A DNA stretch of 64,000 bases, from positions 1-64,000 of the forward strand of contig NZ_SSBJ01000011.1 in the NCBI RefSeq assembly GCF_004795055.1, given 5' to 3'. Shown piece after piece: positions 15,384-23,190 of the stretch; the first letter of the stretch is position 1; the number at the start of each line of letters is the position of its first letter. This stretch comes from Streptomyces sp. A1136 (GTDB lineage: Bacteria; Actinomycetota; Actinomycetes; Streptomycetales; Streptomycetaceae). The notes under the pieces were generated by a model that was not told where the DNA came from, did no database searches, and was given only the letters and a program-made list of their open reading frames with translations. The translations under genes were made by a program, and so were the position numbers.

Positions 15384-16646
15384 TCAGGGCCGGTCGAAGG
15401 CGAACCGGAGGGAGCGGACCCGGTTGTCGAAGTTGGAGCCCGCCAGATCGGGCAGGCCCACCGCCCGCAACCCCACCGGCCGCGTCAACAGCTCCCGGAA
15501 CAGCGCCTTCATCTCCACCCGGGCCAGGTGCGCGCCCAGGCAGAAATGCGGTCCGCCGCCCCCGAACCCCAGGTGGGGGTTGGGCGAGCGGGTGATGTCG
15601 AAGGCGTCCGGGTCGGGAAAGACCGCCTCGTCGCGGTTGGCGGAGGCGTAGTACAGCACCACCTTGTCGCCCGGCGCGAACGTGTGGCCGCCCAACTCGT
15701 GCTCGGCGGTCACCGTCCGACGGAACTGGATGATCGGCGTCGAGTGGCGGATCATCTCGTCCACCGCGCCGTCGGCATACCGCTCGAAGTCGCCGAGCAA
15801 CAGATCCCGTTGGTCGGGGAAATCGGTCAGCAGGGTCAGACCGTGGGTGATCGCGTTACGGGTGGTCTCCACCCCCGCCACCATCAGCAGCGAGAAGAAG
15901 GCGCCCAGCTGCCGGGCGCCGAGCGCCTGACCGTCCACGTTCGCCCGGACCAGCGCGGAGATCAGGTCGTCCTGCGGGTTCCTGCGCCGCTCGCGCCCGA
16001 TGCCCGCGACCATCCGCTGCATCCGGGCCAGCGCCCGCAACCCCCGACCGGGCATCCGCAGGCGCGCCGTCAGGCCGCGCTCCACCCCGATGTTCTCGGA
16101 GGCGTGGTTGACCCAGTCGGCGATCTCCGGGCGGTAGTGCTCCGGGATGCCCATCATGTTGCAGATGACCTCCAGGGGCAGCCGGGAAGCCACCGCCGAG
16201 ACGAACTCGTCGGGCCGCTCGGCCAGCACGTCGTCCACGATCCGGGCCGCCACCGCGTGGATGTCGGCCTCGGCCGCCGCCAGCAGCCGCGGCGTGAAGG
16301 CGCGCTGGACGATCTTGCGCAGCTGCGCGTGGTCCGGTCCGTCCAGATTCACCATGGAGTCCCCGAACAGCGCCCGTACCCAGCGGGCCGGTTCGGGGGT
16401 CGTGACCCCGGGCGCGCTGGCGAACACCTTCGGCAGTCGGCTCGCCTCCTGCACGTCCGCGTGCCGTACGAGCGCCCAATGGCCGCGCCCGCGACCCTCC
16501 GCCACGAACACCGGGGCGTCGAGCGCCCGCAGCCGCGCGAAGGCGGCCTGCCGCTCACCGGGGGGCAGCTGCCAGAAGGCCGGATCGGCCAGTTCCTGCC
16601 CGGGCCGGTCCGGGTACCGCTGTGTCGGGACCGTCATGGCCCGCAC
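15384..16646 (-). CDS. Cytochrome P450
   Basis: A soluble bacterial P450 of 420 residues. It has the I-helix oxygen-activation motif AGVETTRN, the K-helix EMIRHS (ExxR) and the heme loop FGGGGPHFCLGAHLAR with the axial Cys near residue 369. The NLDGPDHAQLRK and WVNHASENIG elements recall CYP families that act on steroid or fatty substrates, but the family cannot be fixed by eye. GTG 16646 is favoured because GAGGA lies five bases upstream; ATG 16637 is the alternative. No ferredoxin or reductase gene is adjacent, so redox partners must come from elsewhere. Confidence 0.92.
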   Translation of the reverse strand: MRAMTVPTQRYPDRPGQELADPAFWQLPPGERQAAFARLRALDAPVFVAEGRGRGHWALVRHADVQEASRLPKVFASAPGVTTPEPARWVRALFGDSMVNLDGPDHAQLRKIVQRAFTPRLLAAAEADIHAVAARIVDDVLAERPDEFVSAVASRLPLEVICNMMGIPEHYRPEIADWVNHASENIGVERGLTARLRMPGRGLRALARMQRMVAGIGRERRRNPQDDLISALVRANVDGQALGARQLGAFFSLLMVAGVETTRNAITHGLTLLTDFPDQRDLLLGDFERYADGAVDEMIRHSTPIIQFRRTVTAEHELGGHTFAPGDKVVLYYASANRDEAVFPDPDAFDITRSPNPHLGFGGGGPHFCLGAHLARVEMKALFRELLTRPVGLRAVGLPDLAGSNFDNRVRSLRFAFDRP

Positions 16647-16708
16647 CTACTTCCTCGTCGTCGGCGCAGTCGCCGTACCGCCCCCCGACCGTCCGTACTC
16701 GTCTGTAC

Positions 16709-17848
16709 TCACGCACCAGAACGCGTCCGCTCGGACAAGGTCACGCCCACCGCCACCGAGGCCGTCATGACCAGCCCGGCCCACAGCACCGCGTACTCAC
16801 CGGTCCAGGCGCAGGCCATGATCGCCACCGCGGTGAGCGGCAGCAGCATCTGCTGGGCCGCGGTGCGCTTGAAGTGACGGGCGTGCAGGAACCAGACGGC
16901 CACGAGGAAGAGGGCGGTGGGCACGGTGACCGCCAGGTCGGCCGCCAACCGCGAGATGTGCGCCGTGCCGACCGCGTGTTCGACGTCCACCTCGATCCCC
17001 GCGCCGATGGCCGCCGCCGACCCGAGGATCACGTAGTGGCCGTACCCCCACGGGATCGCCTGGCGGTTGGTGGACAGCCGCTCGTGCGCGGGTACCGCGA
17101 AGTAGATCCACCAGGCGCCGAACACGATCAGCAGGCCGCCCGCGGCGATCGGCAGCAGCACGCCCAGGGCCTCGTGCTCGTCGAGGGCGGACTGTACGGC
17201 GACGGTGCTCGCCGAGATCGTCTCGCCGAGGACGATCAGCGTGAACAGGCCGTACCGCTCCACGATGTGGTGCGGGTGCCAGGCAGTCTGGTGGTGGTTC
17301 TCGGCGATCACGGGGACACACATCTCGGCCAGTACGAGCACCAGGAACAACCAGCGGCGCGCCCCCACCGGGGCGGCGATCAGGGCGATCCACCCGGCCT
17401 GGCACACCAGCAGGCCGACGGCGTAGAACAGCGCCGAGCGGCGGGCCGGGCCGCTCTCGCCCGCGGCGGCGCGCAACCACTGCGCGGTCAGCGCGACCCG
17501 CATCACCACGTAGCCGAGGATCGCGATGGTCCAGTCCTGGCTGTCGAAGGCGCGCGGCACCCCGGCCGCGTAGATCAGCACGCCGGCGATCTGGACGAGG
17601 GTCGCCAACCGGTAGGGGATGTCGTCACAGTCGTAGGCGGAGGCGAACCAGGAGAAGTTGAGCCAGGCCCAGAAGACTCCGAAGAAGACGAAGAGGTAGC
17701 CGGTGACGCCGGCGCCGACATGGCCCTCGGCGAGTGCGTGGACCAGCCGCGCGCCGGCCTGCGCGACGGCGACGACGAAACAGAGGTCGAAGAAGAGTTC
17801 CAGCGGTGTCGCGGTCCGGTGTGCCTCGTCCGGGCGCCGGGCGGTCAT
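16709..17848 (-). CDS. LtrA-family membrane protein
   Basis: A polytopic membrane protein of about 379 residues of the low-temperature-requirement A family. Its signatures are RTATPLELFFDLCFVVAVAQ at the N-terminus and ERYGLFTLIVLGE in the middle, with roughly ten hydrophobic helices. The biochemical role of LtrA proteins is unclear. ATG 17848 places the conserved domain close to the N-terminus; upstream in-frame ATGs at 17863 and 17971 would add a non-conserved extension. Confidence 0.85.
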   Translation of the reverse strand: MTARRPDEAHRTATPLELFFDLCFVVAVAQAGARLVHALAEGHVGAGVTGYLFVFFGVFWAWLNFSWFASAYDCDDIPYRLATLVQIAGVLIYAAGVPRAFDSQDWTIAILGYVVMRVALTAQWLRAAAGESGPARRSALFYAVGLLVCQAGWIALIAAPVGARRWLFLVLVLAEMCVPVIAENHHQTAWHPHHIVERYGLFTLIVLGETISASTVAVQSALDEHEALGVLLPIAAGGLLIVFGAWWIYFAVPAHERLSTNRQAIPWGYGHYVILGSAAAIGAGIEVDVEHAVGTAHISRLAADLAVTVPTALFLVAVWFLHARHFKRTAAQQMLLPLTAVAIMACAWTGEYAVLWAGLVMTASVAVGVTLSERTRSGA

Positions 17849-18011
17849 GTGTACGTAGATCATGGCGCCCAGAACAGCAGTCGTGCCCCGGGCGACCGCC
17901 GAGGCGCGCGGGCCCCCGGGGAAAAACGGGTGCCCCGCACGGACCCTCACCGCCTCACCCGGACGGCGCATCCCATAAGCCACCGAACCGCCCCAAAAGG
18001 GGTGAATCGCC

Positions 18012-18017
18012 TAGCGT
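18012..18017 (+). promoter_or_regulatory. -10 box of a probable leaderless promoter
   Basis: TAGCGT lies 6 bases upstream of GTG 18024 with no ribosome-binding site between. Confidence 0.55.
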
Positions 18018-18023
18018 AGGGCT

Positions 18024-18539
18024 GTGCGCGAGCCCTCAGAGGTACTCACCGCGGCCCCGCCGCCTCCCCTTCCGGCCACGGCCGACACACCCGGAACTGC
18101 GAAGCCGGGCGGCCGGCGGCCCGTCACCATCCGGGCGACCCCTGCCGGTGCGGCGGTGTCGCTCACGCTCCTGCTCGTCGCCGCGATCGTGTCGGGCCGC
18201 CGGCTGCCGCGCGATTTCCACCCCACCCTGCTCCCCTACGCGGTCGCCGGCGTCCTCCTGGCCTCCGGCGTGGCCTACCGGTACCCGGTGCGGGTCTGTG
18301 GGCCCGGTGCCCGCCGACTCTTCAGCCCCGTATCGGCACCTCGTGACCGGGCCCCGCTCCGCTGCCGGGGGCCGGGGCCGGCCCACGCGGGCGGCCGAAG
18401 GCACCGGCGCGCCGTGGCTCTGCGTCGGTTTCCCCGCAGGCTGTCCGGCCGGACGCCCGTGGTGCTACGCCCGCCAGGACGCGCGAGCCCCCCGCCGGCC
18501 GGGGGCGCCGACCGGGGCGCCCGTACCCTGGAGGCATGA
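18024..18539 (+). CDS. Putative small membrane protein, C-terminal half atypical
   Basis: A 171-residue ORF. Residues about 40-85 contain two hydrophobic segments (AAVSLTLLLVAAIVSG and LLPYAVAGVLLASGVAY). Beyond about residue 95 the translation becomes Arg/Pro/Gly-rich and looks like out-of-frame GC-rich DNA, so a frameshift or decayed C-terminus is possible. Support comes from the leaderless-type -10 box at the start and from the ATGA overlap of its stop with the next gene. I do not recognise the family. Confidence 0.45.
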   Translation: MREPSEVLTAAPPPPLPATADTPGTAKPGGRRPVTIRATPAGAAVSLTLLLVAAIVSGRRLPRDFHPTLLPYAVAGVLLASGVAYRYPVRVCGPGARRLFSPVSAPRDRAPLRCRGPGPAHAGGRRHRRAVALRRFPRRLSGRTPVVLRPPGRASPPPAGGADRGARTLEA

Positions 18540-18796
18540 GCACCGCTCCCGCCTCCGACAGCCAGGACCCCGCGGACCCGTCGGGTTCCACGACCGGACC
18601 CGGGGCCACCGCACCCGACACGGCGGCGAAGCCCAAGCCCACGGCCAAGTCCAAGCCGAGGCTCGACTTCGGCGACCCGCTGGACCAACAGTCCTCGGAC
18701 GACACGGACCGGGGTTGGGGCGAGCGGCCCCCCGCCGGCGGGAGCGCGGCCGACCTCGCCCGCTTCCTCGACGAGAAGCCCCCGCACCACGTCTGA
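18536..18796 (+). CDS. Small conserved hypothetical protein
   Basis: An 86-residue hydrophilic protein with GGAGG just upstream of ATG 18536. The first ~40 residues are Ala/Pro/Thr/Lys-rich and probably disordered. The conserved-looking part is LDFGDPLDQQSSDDTDRGWG, then SAADLARFLDEKPPHH, a pattern I associate with short Streptomyces proteins of unknown function. It has no Cys, signal or membrane segment. It ends ten bases before the convergent mscL stop. Confidence 0.7.
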   Translation: MSTAPASDSQDPADPSGSTTGPGATAPDTAAKPKPTAKSKPRLDFGDPLDQQSSDDTDRGWGERPPAGGSAADLARFLDEKPPHHV

Positions 18797-18806
18797 GCGC
18801 GCGGGC

Positions 18807-19370
18807 TCAGATCGAGCCGTCGCGCCCCTGGCCGTAGCCCGAACCCTGGCCGTAGCCCGGCCCCTGCGCGTAGCCCTGTCCCTGGACCCCCTGGACGTGC
18901 CCACCGGCCGACCCGGAGCCGTTCCGCTGGGCGACCAGGTTGTCGCGGATCTCCTTGAGGACCTCCAGCTCGGTGATCTCCATGGTCTCCTGGACGCCCT
19001 CCCGGGCCTTGCGCCGCTGCTCCATCCGGGCCAGGTACTTGGCCATCGGCAGCACCATCAGGAAGTAGACGACCGCCGCGGTGATCAGGAACGTCAGCGT
19101 GGCGTTCAGCACCGATCCCCACATGATGTTCACGCCGGTCGGCTCCCCCTTGGCGTCGACGCCGCACGGGGCCTTCAGGCAGGAGGAGTAGCCCTCCAGG
19201 CTCTTCGTGCCGACGGCGCCCACCACCGGGCTGATGATTCCCTTCACCACGGAGTTCACGATGTTGGTGAACGCGGCGCCGATGACCACGGCCACCGCCA
19301 GGTCGACGACGTTGCCGCGCATCAGGAAGGCCTTGAAGCCCGCCAGGACGCTCTCGTTCTTCTTGCTCAC
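18807..19370 (-). CDS. mscL: Large-conductance mechanosensitive channel MscL
   Basis: A 187-residue channel subunit that opens under membrane tension to release solutes during osmotic downshock. The first helix is FLMRGNVVDLAVAVVIGAAF (Gly-rich pore helix), and the second is TLTFLITAAVVYFLMVLPM. A cytoplasmic helix with the EIRDNLVAQ element follows. The periplasmic loop has two Cys (SCLKAPCG). The C-terminus carries an extra Gly/Gln/Tyr repeat (GYGQGSGYGQG) beyond the usual ~135-150 residues. The start is GTG with GAGG upstream. Confidence 0.95.
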   Translation of the reverse strand: MSKKNESVLAGFKAFLMRGNVVDLAVAVVIGAAFTNIVNSVVKGIISPVVGAVGTKSLEGYSSCLKAPCGVDAKGEPTGVNIMWGSVLNATLTFLITAAVVYFLMVLPMAKYLARMEQRRKAREGVQETMEITELEVLKEIRDNLVAQRNGSGSAGGHVQGVQGQGYAQGPGYGQGSGYGQGRDGSI

Positions 19371-19493
19371 GACTGAGCCTCATCTCGCATCTACGGAACA
19401 CGGAGCCGACGGCTTCGAAAACTACGGCAGTCGGGGCCCCGCGTGTCCAATCGGTGCCCGCCTCGGGGCCGGGTGACAGCTCGCTCGTTCGAT

Positions 19494-20027
19494 TCAGCAC
19501 ACCGTCACCGCCAGCCGTGACACGCTGCCCGCGCCCACGAGGGCCCGCGCGGTGTCCCGGGGCACCGACAGGACCACCAGGGCCCCGCCGTCGCCCGGCG
19601 TCTTCTCCGGCTCCGGCACCTCGGCGACCCGAGCCGCGACCGCCACCACCCTGGGCGGTCCCGCCCGCTCCGCCGCCACCACGTCCACCCGGTCCCCGGG
19701 CCGCAGCAGCCGCACCGTTGCCCCGTCCGCGATGCGCACGGGCGCCGACACCATCCGCACCACGGCCGGCGGCGGTTTCTCCTGCGGCGGCGCGGCGCCC
19801 CGGGAGGCCCGCGCCTCCGTCCCGCCCACCGCCAGCGCCGCCGCCACGACGGCCAGCCCGGCCGCCCCGGCCCGCCGCCGGCGACGCAGGGCGCGCCGGA
19901 GCCGGTCCCCGCCACGCCCCACCCGCAGGGGCGGGAAGAGCGGTACGGGACGCGCCGGCAGGGGCGTCGGAGCGGACACCGGAGGGGACGGGGGAGGGGG
20001 ACAGGTGGGGGAGAGGAAAGCGGACAT
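19494..20027 (-). CDS. SAF-domain (CpaB/RcpC-like) membrane protein
   Basis: A 177-residue protein. A Pro-rich, basic N-terminus leads into one hydrophobic helix (AAGLAVVAAALAVGG). A SAF domain follows, with VRIADGATVRLLRPGDRVDVVA as its core. SAF proteins of this layout resemble CpaB/RcpC of Flp pilus assembly, but in Streptomyces they usually stand alone and are uncharacterised. ATG 20027 has AGGCGG at proper spacing; GTG 20036 is possible. It faces away from mtnP's 3' end. Confidence 0.7.
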   Translation of the reverse strand: MSAFLSPTCPPPPSPPVSAPTPLPARPVPLFPPLRVGRGGDRLRRALRRRRRAGAAGLAVVAAALAVGGTEARASRGAAPPQEKPPPAVVRMVSAPVRIADGATVRLLRPGDRVDVVAAERAGPPRVVAVAARVAEVPEPEKTPGDGGALVVLSVPRDTARALVGAGSVSRLAVTVC

Positions 20028-20118
20028 GCTGAACACCGCCTGGAAGTGAGTTCCGTGTCCGGACCGGGCGTCCGGACACCCCTCACGATCCGCCTACGCC
20101 GAGCATCCCGCTCGCGCC

Positions 20119-20145
20119 TGTGGACGGTCCCCAGGTTGTGGACAA
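20119..20145. other. Two DnaA-box-like 9-mers
   Basis: Read on the minus strand, TTGTCCACA (20137-20145) equals the Streptomyces DnaA-box consensus, and CCGTCCACA (20119-20127) differs at two positions. They share orientation and are 18 bases apart, between mtnP and the SAF gene. Two copies can occur by chance, and there is no oriC here. Confidence 0.4.
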
Positions 20146-20172
20146 CTCCCTCACCCCCAGGGGTGACAGGAC

Positions 20173-21006
20173 CTACGGCAGCTCGATGCCCAGGTCCCAG
20201 CCGTCATGCGCGTGCGTGCACAGGCAGTCCCGGGACTCCGTCCCCGGCAGGGCCGCGACCGCGTCGAACAAGACCTCGCGCAGTCGTCCGACGTTCTCGC
20301 CGAACACCCTCAGCACCTCCGTGTGGGAGACGCCCTCGCCGGTCTCGGCGCCCGCGTCCAGGTCCGTGACCAGGGCCATCGAGGTGTAGCAGAGCCCCAG
20401 CTCGCGCGCGAGGACCGCCTCCGGGTGCCCCGTCATGCCGACCACCGACCACCCCATGGCCGCGTGGAAGAGGGACTCGGCGCGCGTCGAGAAGCGGGGC
20501 CCCTCCACCACGACCATCGTGCCGCCGTCCACCGGTTCCCAGCCCCGCCCCCGTGCCGCGCCCATCGCGGCCGCCCGGCCGACCGGGCAGTACGGATCGG
20601 CGAAGGTGGTGTGCACGACGTTCGGCACCGAGCCCCCGGGCAGCGGCTCCCCGTCGAAGTAGGTCTGCGCCCGGGACTTCGTACGGTCCACCAGCTGGTC
20701 CGGCACGAGCAGCGTGCCCGGCCCGTACTCGGCCCGCAGGCCGCCCACCGCACAGGGACCCAGAACCTGGCGCACGCCCACCGAACGCAGCGCCCACAGG
20801 TTGGCCCGGTAGTTGATCTTGTGCGGCGGCACCGTGTGGCCGCGCCCGTGGCGCGGCAGGAACGCCACCGACCGGCCGGCCAGCTCGCCCAGGTACAGGG
20901 AGTCGCTCGGGGGGCCGTAGGGGGTCTCCACCTGGATTTCGGAGACGTCCTCCAGGAAGGAGTAGAAGCCCGAGCCGCCGATGACACCGATCTCTGCGTT
21001 CGCCAT
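20173..21006 (-). CDS. mtnP: S-methyl-5'-thioadenosine phosphorylase
   Basis: A 277-residue purine nucleoside phosphorylase family enzyme that splits methylthioadenosine into adenine and methylthioribose-1-phosphate, in methionine salvage. The N-terminal phosphate loop is IGVIGGSGFY. PRHGRGHTVPPHKINYRANL, VVEGPRFSTRAES and GMTGHPEAVLARELGLCYTSM are all characteristic of the MTAP subfamily, and length is as expected. The start at 21006 is backed by a -10 box 6 bases upstream. An actinobacterial homologue that prefers methylthioinosine cannot be excluded. Confidence 0.92.
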   Translation of the reverse strand: MANAEIGVIGGSGFYSFLEDVSEIQVETPYGPPSDSLYLGELAGRSVAFLPRHGRGHTVPPHKINYRANLWALRSVGVRQVLGPCAVGGLRAEYGPGTLLVPDQLVDRTKSRAQTYFDGEPLPGGSVPNVVHTTFADPYCPVGRAAAMGAARGRGWEPVDGGTMVVVEGPRFSTRAESLFHAAMGWSVVGMTGHPEAVLARELGLCYTSMALVTDLDAGAETGEGVSHTEVLRVFGENVGRLREVLFDAVAALPGTESRDCLCTHAHDGWDLGIELP

Positions 21007-21012
21007 ACGGTC

Positions 21013-21018
21013 ACATTA
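21013..21018 (-). promoter_or_regulatory. -10 box of a probable leaderless mtnP promoter
   Basis: On the minus strand TAATGT lies 6 bases before the ATG at 21006, with no Shine-Dalgarno. Confidence 0.65.
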
Positions 21019-21030
21019 GCCGGGTACGCG

Positions 21031-21066
21031 TAAGGCCCCGCCGCCCAGGAGGGCGGCGGGGCCTTA
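21031..21066 (-). terminator. Perfect 16-bp stem terminator after the FmdB gene
   Basis: TAAGGCCCCGCCGCCC pairs perfectly with GGGCGGCGGGGCCTTA around the loop AGGA. It sits between the FmdB-family stop and the mtnP promoter, insulating the two minus-strand genes. Confidence 0.85.
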
Positions 21067-21082
21067 CGGAAAGCGGACGGCG

Positions 21083-21385
21083 TCAGGCGGCCGAGCCGGC
21101 GCTGCTGCTCGCGCTCGACGTGGACGACGACGAGGAGGCCGGGGCGGCGGCGGGGGCGGCGGTGGACGAAGCGGCCGGCTTGGAGGCCGGCGTGCTGCTC
21201 GACGACGCGCCACGGCTGTCGTTCCGGTAGAAACCGGAGCCCTTGAACACGATGCCGACCGCTGAGAACACCTTCTTCAGGCGTCCGTCGCAGTTCGGGC
21301 ACACGGTCAGCGCGTCATCGGTGAACTTCTGCACGGCCTCAAGGCCCTCACCGCACTCGGTGCACTGGTACTGGTAGGTCGGCAC
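21083..21385 (-). CDS. FmdB-family zinc-ribbon protein
   Basis: A 100-residue protein. The N-terminal zinc ribbon has two CxxC pairs (CTEC and CPNC) in the FmdB arrangement PTYQYQCTECGEG, then VCPNCDGRLKKVFSAVGIVF. The last ~40 residues are a Ser/Ala/Thr low-complexity tail. GTG 21385 is chosen because AGGAGG lies 7 bases upstream and the FmdB domain begins at once. FmdB proteins are small putative regulators, often near stress or mechanosensitive genes; their ligand is not established. Confidence 0.88.
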   Translation of the reverse strand: MPTYQYQCTECGEGLEAVQKFTDDALTVCPNCDGRLKKVFSAVGIVFKGSGFYRNDSRGASSSSTPASKPAASSTAAPAAAPASSSSSTSSASSSAGSAA

Positions 21386-21493
21386 GAATTTCCTCCTGGC
21401 ACTCTCACTCAATGAGTGCTAACGACGCTCCATGGTGACGTATTCCGGCGGAACAGTCCACCGATCTCGGCCGCGCGGTGACCGATACCACCC

Positions 21494-22801
21494 TCAGACG
21501 GTGCTGAGGTCCCGCTGCCGGTCCTGGCTCTCGCGGGCCTCCCGGTCCTCCGGGGCGCCCGAGGAGCTCACGATCCGGCCACCGGTCCTCGGCGCGAGCC
21601 GGGCCCGCAGCGACAGCAGCGTGAGCAGCGCCAGCGCCGTGGCGGCGGCCGGCACGAGGAAGCCGTAGGCGGAGCCGTGCGCGTCCGTCAGGCGGCCGGC
21701 CACGATCACCGCGATCGCCTGTCCGAAGGCGACCGCGCCGGTCAGCCAGGTGAAGGCCTCGGTGCGGGCGTTCGCCGGGATCAGCGACTCGATCATCGTG
21801 TAACCGGTGATCAGGGCCGGGGCGATGCACAGACCGACGAGGAGGCCGAGCGCGGCGAGCAGGATCATCGAGTCGGCGGTCCACAGCAGGGACGCGGCGG
21901 CGGTCAGACCGATGTAGCCGAGCAGCAGCCGGCGGCGCGGGCCGATCTTCCAGGCGATGGCACCGCAGGCGATGCCGGCGACCATGTTGCCCGCCGCGAA
22001 GACGCCGTACAGCAGGCCGTTCGCACCCGGGTTGCCCATCTCGTTGGAGAAGGCGGCCATCGAAACCTGCATGCCGCCGAAGACGGCGCCGATCCCGAGG
22101 AAGGCGACGATCAGGACGCGCAGGCCCGGGAAGGACAGGGCCGACGCGCGCCGCGTGCCGGTGGCGGTCTGGGCGTGTGCCTTGGGCTGGGTGGCGCGCT
22201 GGGCGGCGAAGAAGAGCCCGCCGATCAGCGACAGGGCGGCTTCGGTCAGCAGGCCGGCCGAGGGGTGCAGGCCGGTGCACAGCGCGGTGGCGAGGACCGG
22301 GCCGACGACGAAGGTGAACTCGTCGGTGACGGACTCGAACGCGGCGGCCGTCGGCAGCAACGGCGAGCCGTCCAGCTTGGCGGCCCAGCGGGCCCGGACC
22401 ATCGGGCCGACCTGCGGCACCGAGGCGCCGGCGGGGATCGCGGCGGCCGCGAGGGCGAGGACGGGGGCGCCGAGCAGCGCGAGCGCGGCCAGGGCGCTCA
22501 CGGCGGTGGCGTGGACGAGCACGACCGGCAGCAGGACGGCGCTCTGGCCGTGCTTGTCGGTGAGGTTGCCCATCACGGGGGCGCAGAGCGCCATGGAGAT
22601 GCCGGTGACCGCGGCGACGATGCCGGCGTTGGCGTACGAGCCGGTGGTGTGCTGGACGAGCAGCAGGATGCTGATGGTCAGCATTCCGAAGGGCAGCCGG
22701 GCGGCGAAGCCCGGGAGCAGGAAGCCGAGGGCGCCGGGCGTGCGCAGGAGCTGCCCGTAGCCGGGGCGGGCGGACGTGTCGGTCGTGACCGCGGATGTCA
22801 C
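21494..22801 (-). CDS. MFS transporter
   Basis: A 435-residue membrane protein with about twelve hydrophobic helices and MFS-type loops (MGNLTDKHGQSAVL between helices 2 and 3, and WKIGPRRRLLLGY in the second half). It has the look of a drug or metabolite exporter, and the substrate is unknown. GTG 22801 is preceded by GGAAAGG at 7 bases; an upstream in-frame ATG at 22852 has no such site. A polar tail ends the protein. The long AT-richer region upstream probably holds its promoter. Confidence 0.8.
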   Translation of the reverse strand: MTSAVTTDTSARPGYGQLLRTPGALGFLLPGFAARLPFGMLTISILLLVQHTTGSYANAGIVAAVTGISMALCAPVMGNLTDKHGQSAVLLPVVLVHATAVSALAALALLGAPVLALAAAAIPAGASVPQVGPMVRARWAAKLDGSPLLPTAAAFESVTDEFTFVVGPVLATALCTGLHPSAGLLTEAALSLIGGLFFAAQRATQPKAHAQTATGTRRASALSFPGLRVLIVAFLGIGAVFGGMQVSMAAFSNEMGNPGANGLLYGVFAAGNMVAGIACGAIAWKIGPRRRLLLGYIGLTAAASLLWTADSMILLAALGLLVGLCIAPALITGYTMIESLIPANARTEAFTWLTGAVAFGQAIAVIVAGRLTDAHGSAYGFLVPAAATALALLTLLSLRARLAPRTGGRIVSSSGAPEDREARESQDRQRDLSTV

Positions 22802-23190
22802 GGCCTTGCCTTTCCGCTGCCTGGTAGAACTCCCCGTCTGCGGACGGTGCATCGCCTTGTGGGCGAGTCGCACCCGTACATGTGGGAGCCCCGAGAGCTG
22901 TCCTCTTGCGCAGAACCGAGTGATACCTGGGCGCCCACTGCGGGAGGGTGCCACGGCCGCTTTGCGGTCGCGCCAGCTCTGCGTCAGGCAGAGTTGGTTC
23001 GATGTGGTGTGCCTTTATCGTACAGAGAGAGTGGCTCATGTGCCCTGTGATTCCGGCGACAAGGAATGTCTTCACCTGCGATTAACTGGAACTTCGCATT
23101 CCGTGTGCCCCCAAAGCAGGGCAGAAACCCCCACCGGACCGCGAAATCACAGATTTAGAACGTCGCTCTAACGTTCCGTGTCGGCCGGGC
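22802..23190. other. 389-base intergenic region, AT-richer than its surroundings
   Basis: No convincing gene lies here. The stretch 23000-23180 is clearly less GC-rich than flanking DNA. On the minus strand it holds a possible -10 (TACGAT near 23015) that could serve the MFS gene. Near the antiporter stop, GAACGT and ACGTTC (23158-23176) form a weak 6-bp hairpin. An ORF of 131 codons on the plus strand lacks plausible protein character. Confidence 0.5.

Noticed and set aside
22776-23171. A 131-codon plus-strand ORF in the intergenic region
   Set aside because: No ribosome-binding site, no domain, and an amino-acid mix typical of non-coding DNA; it also overlaps the start of the MFS gene.
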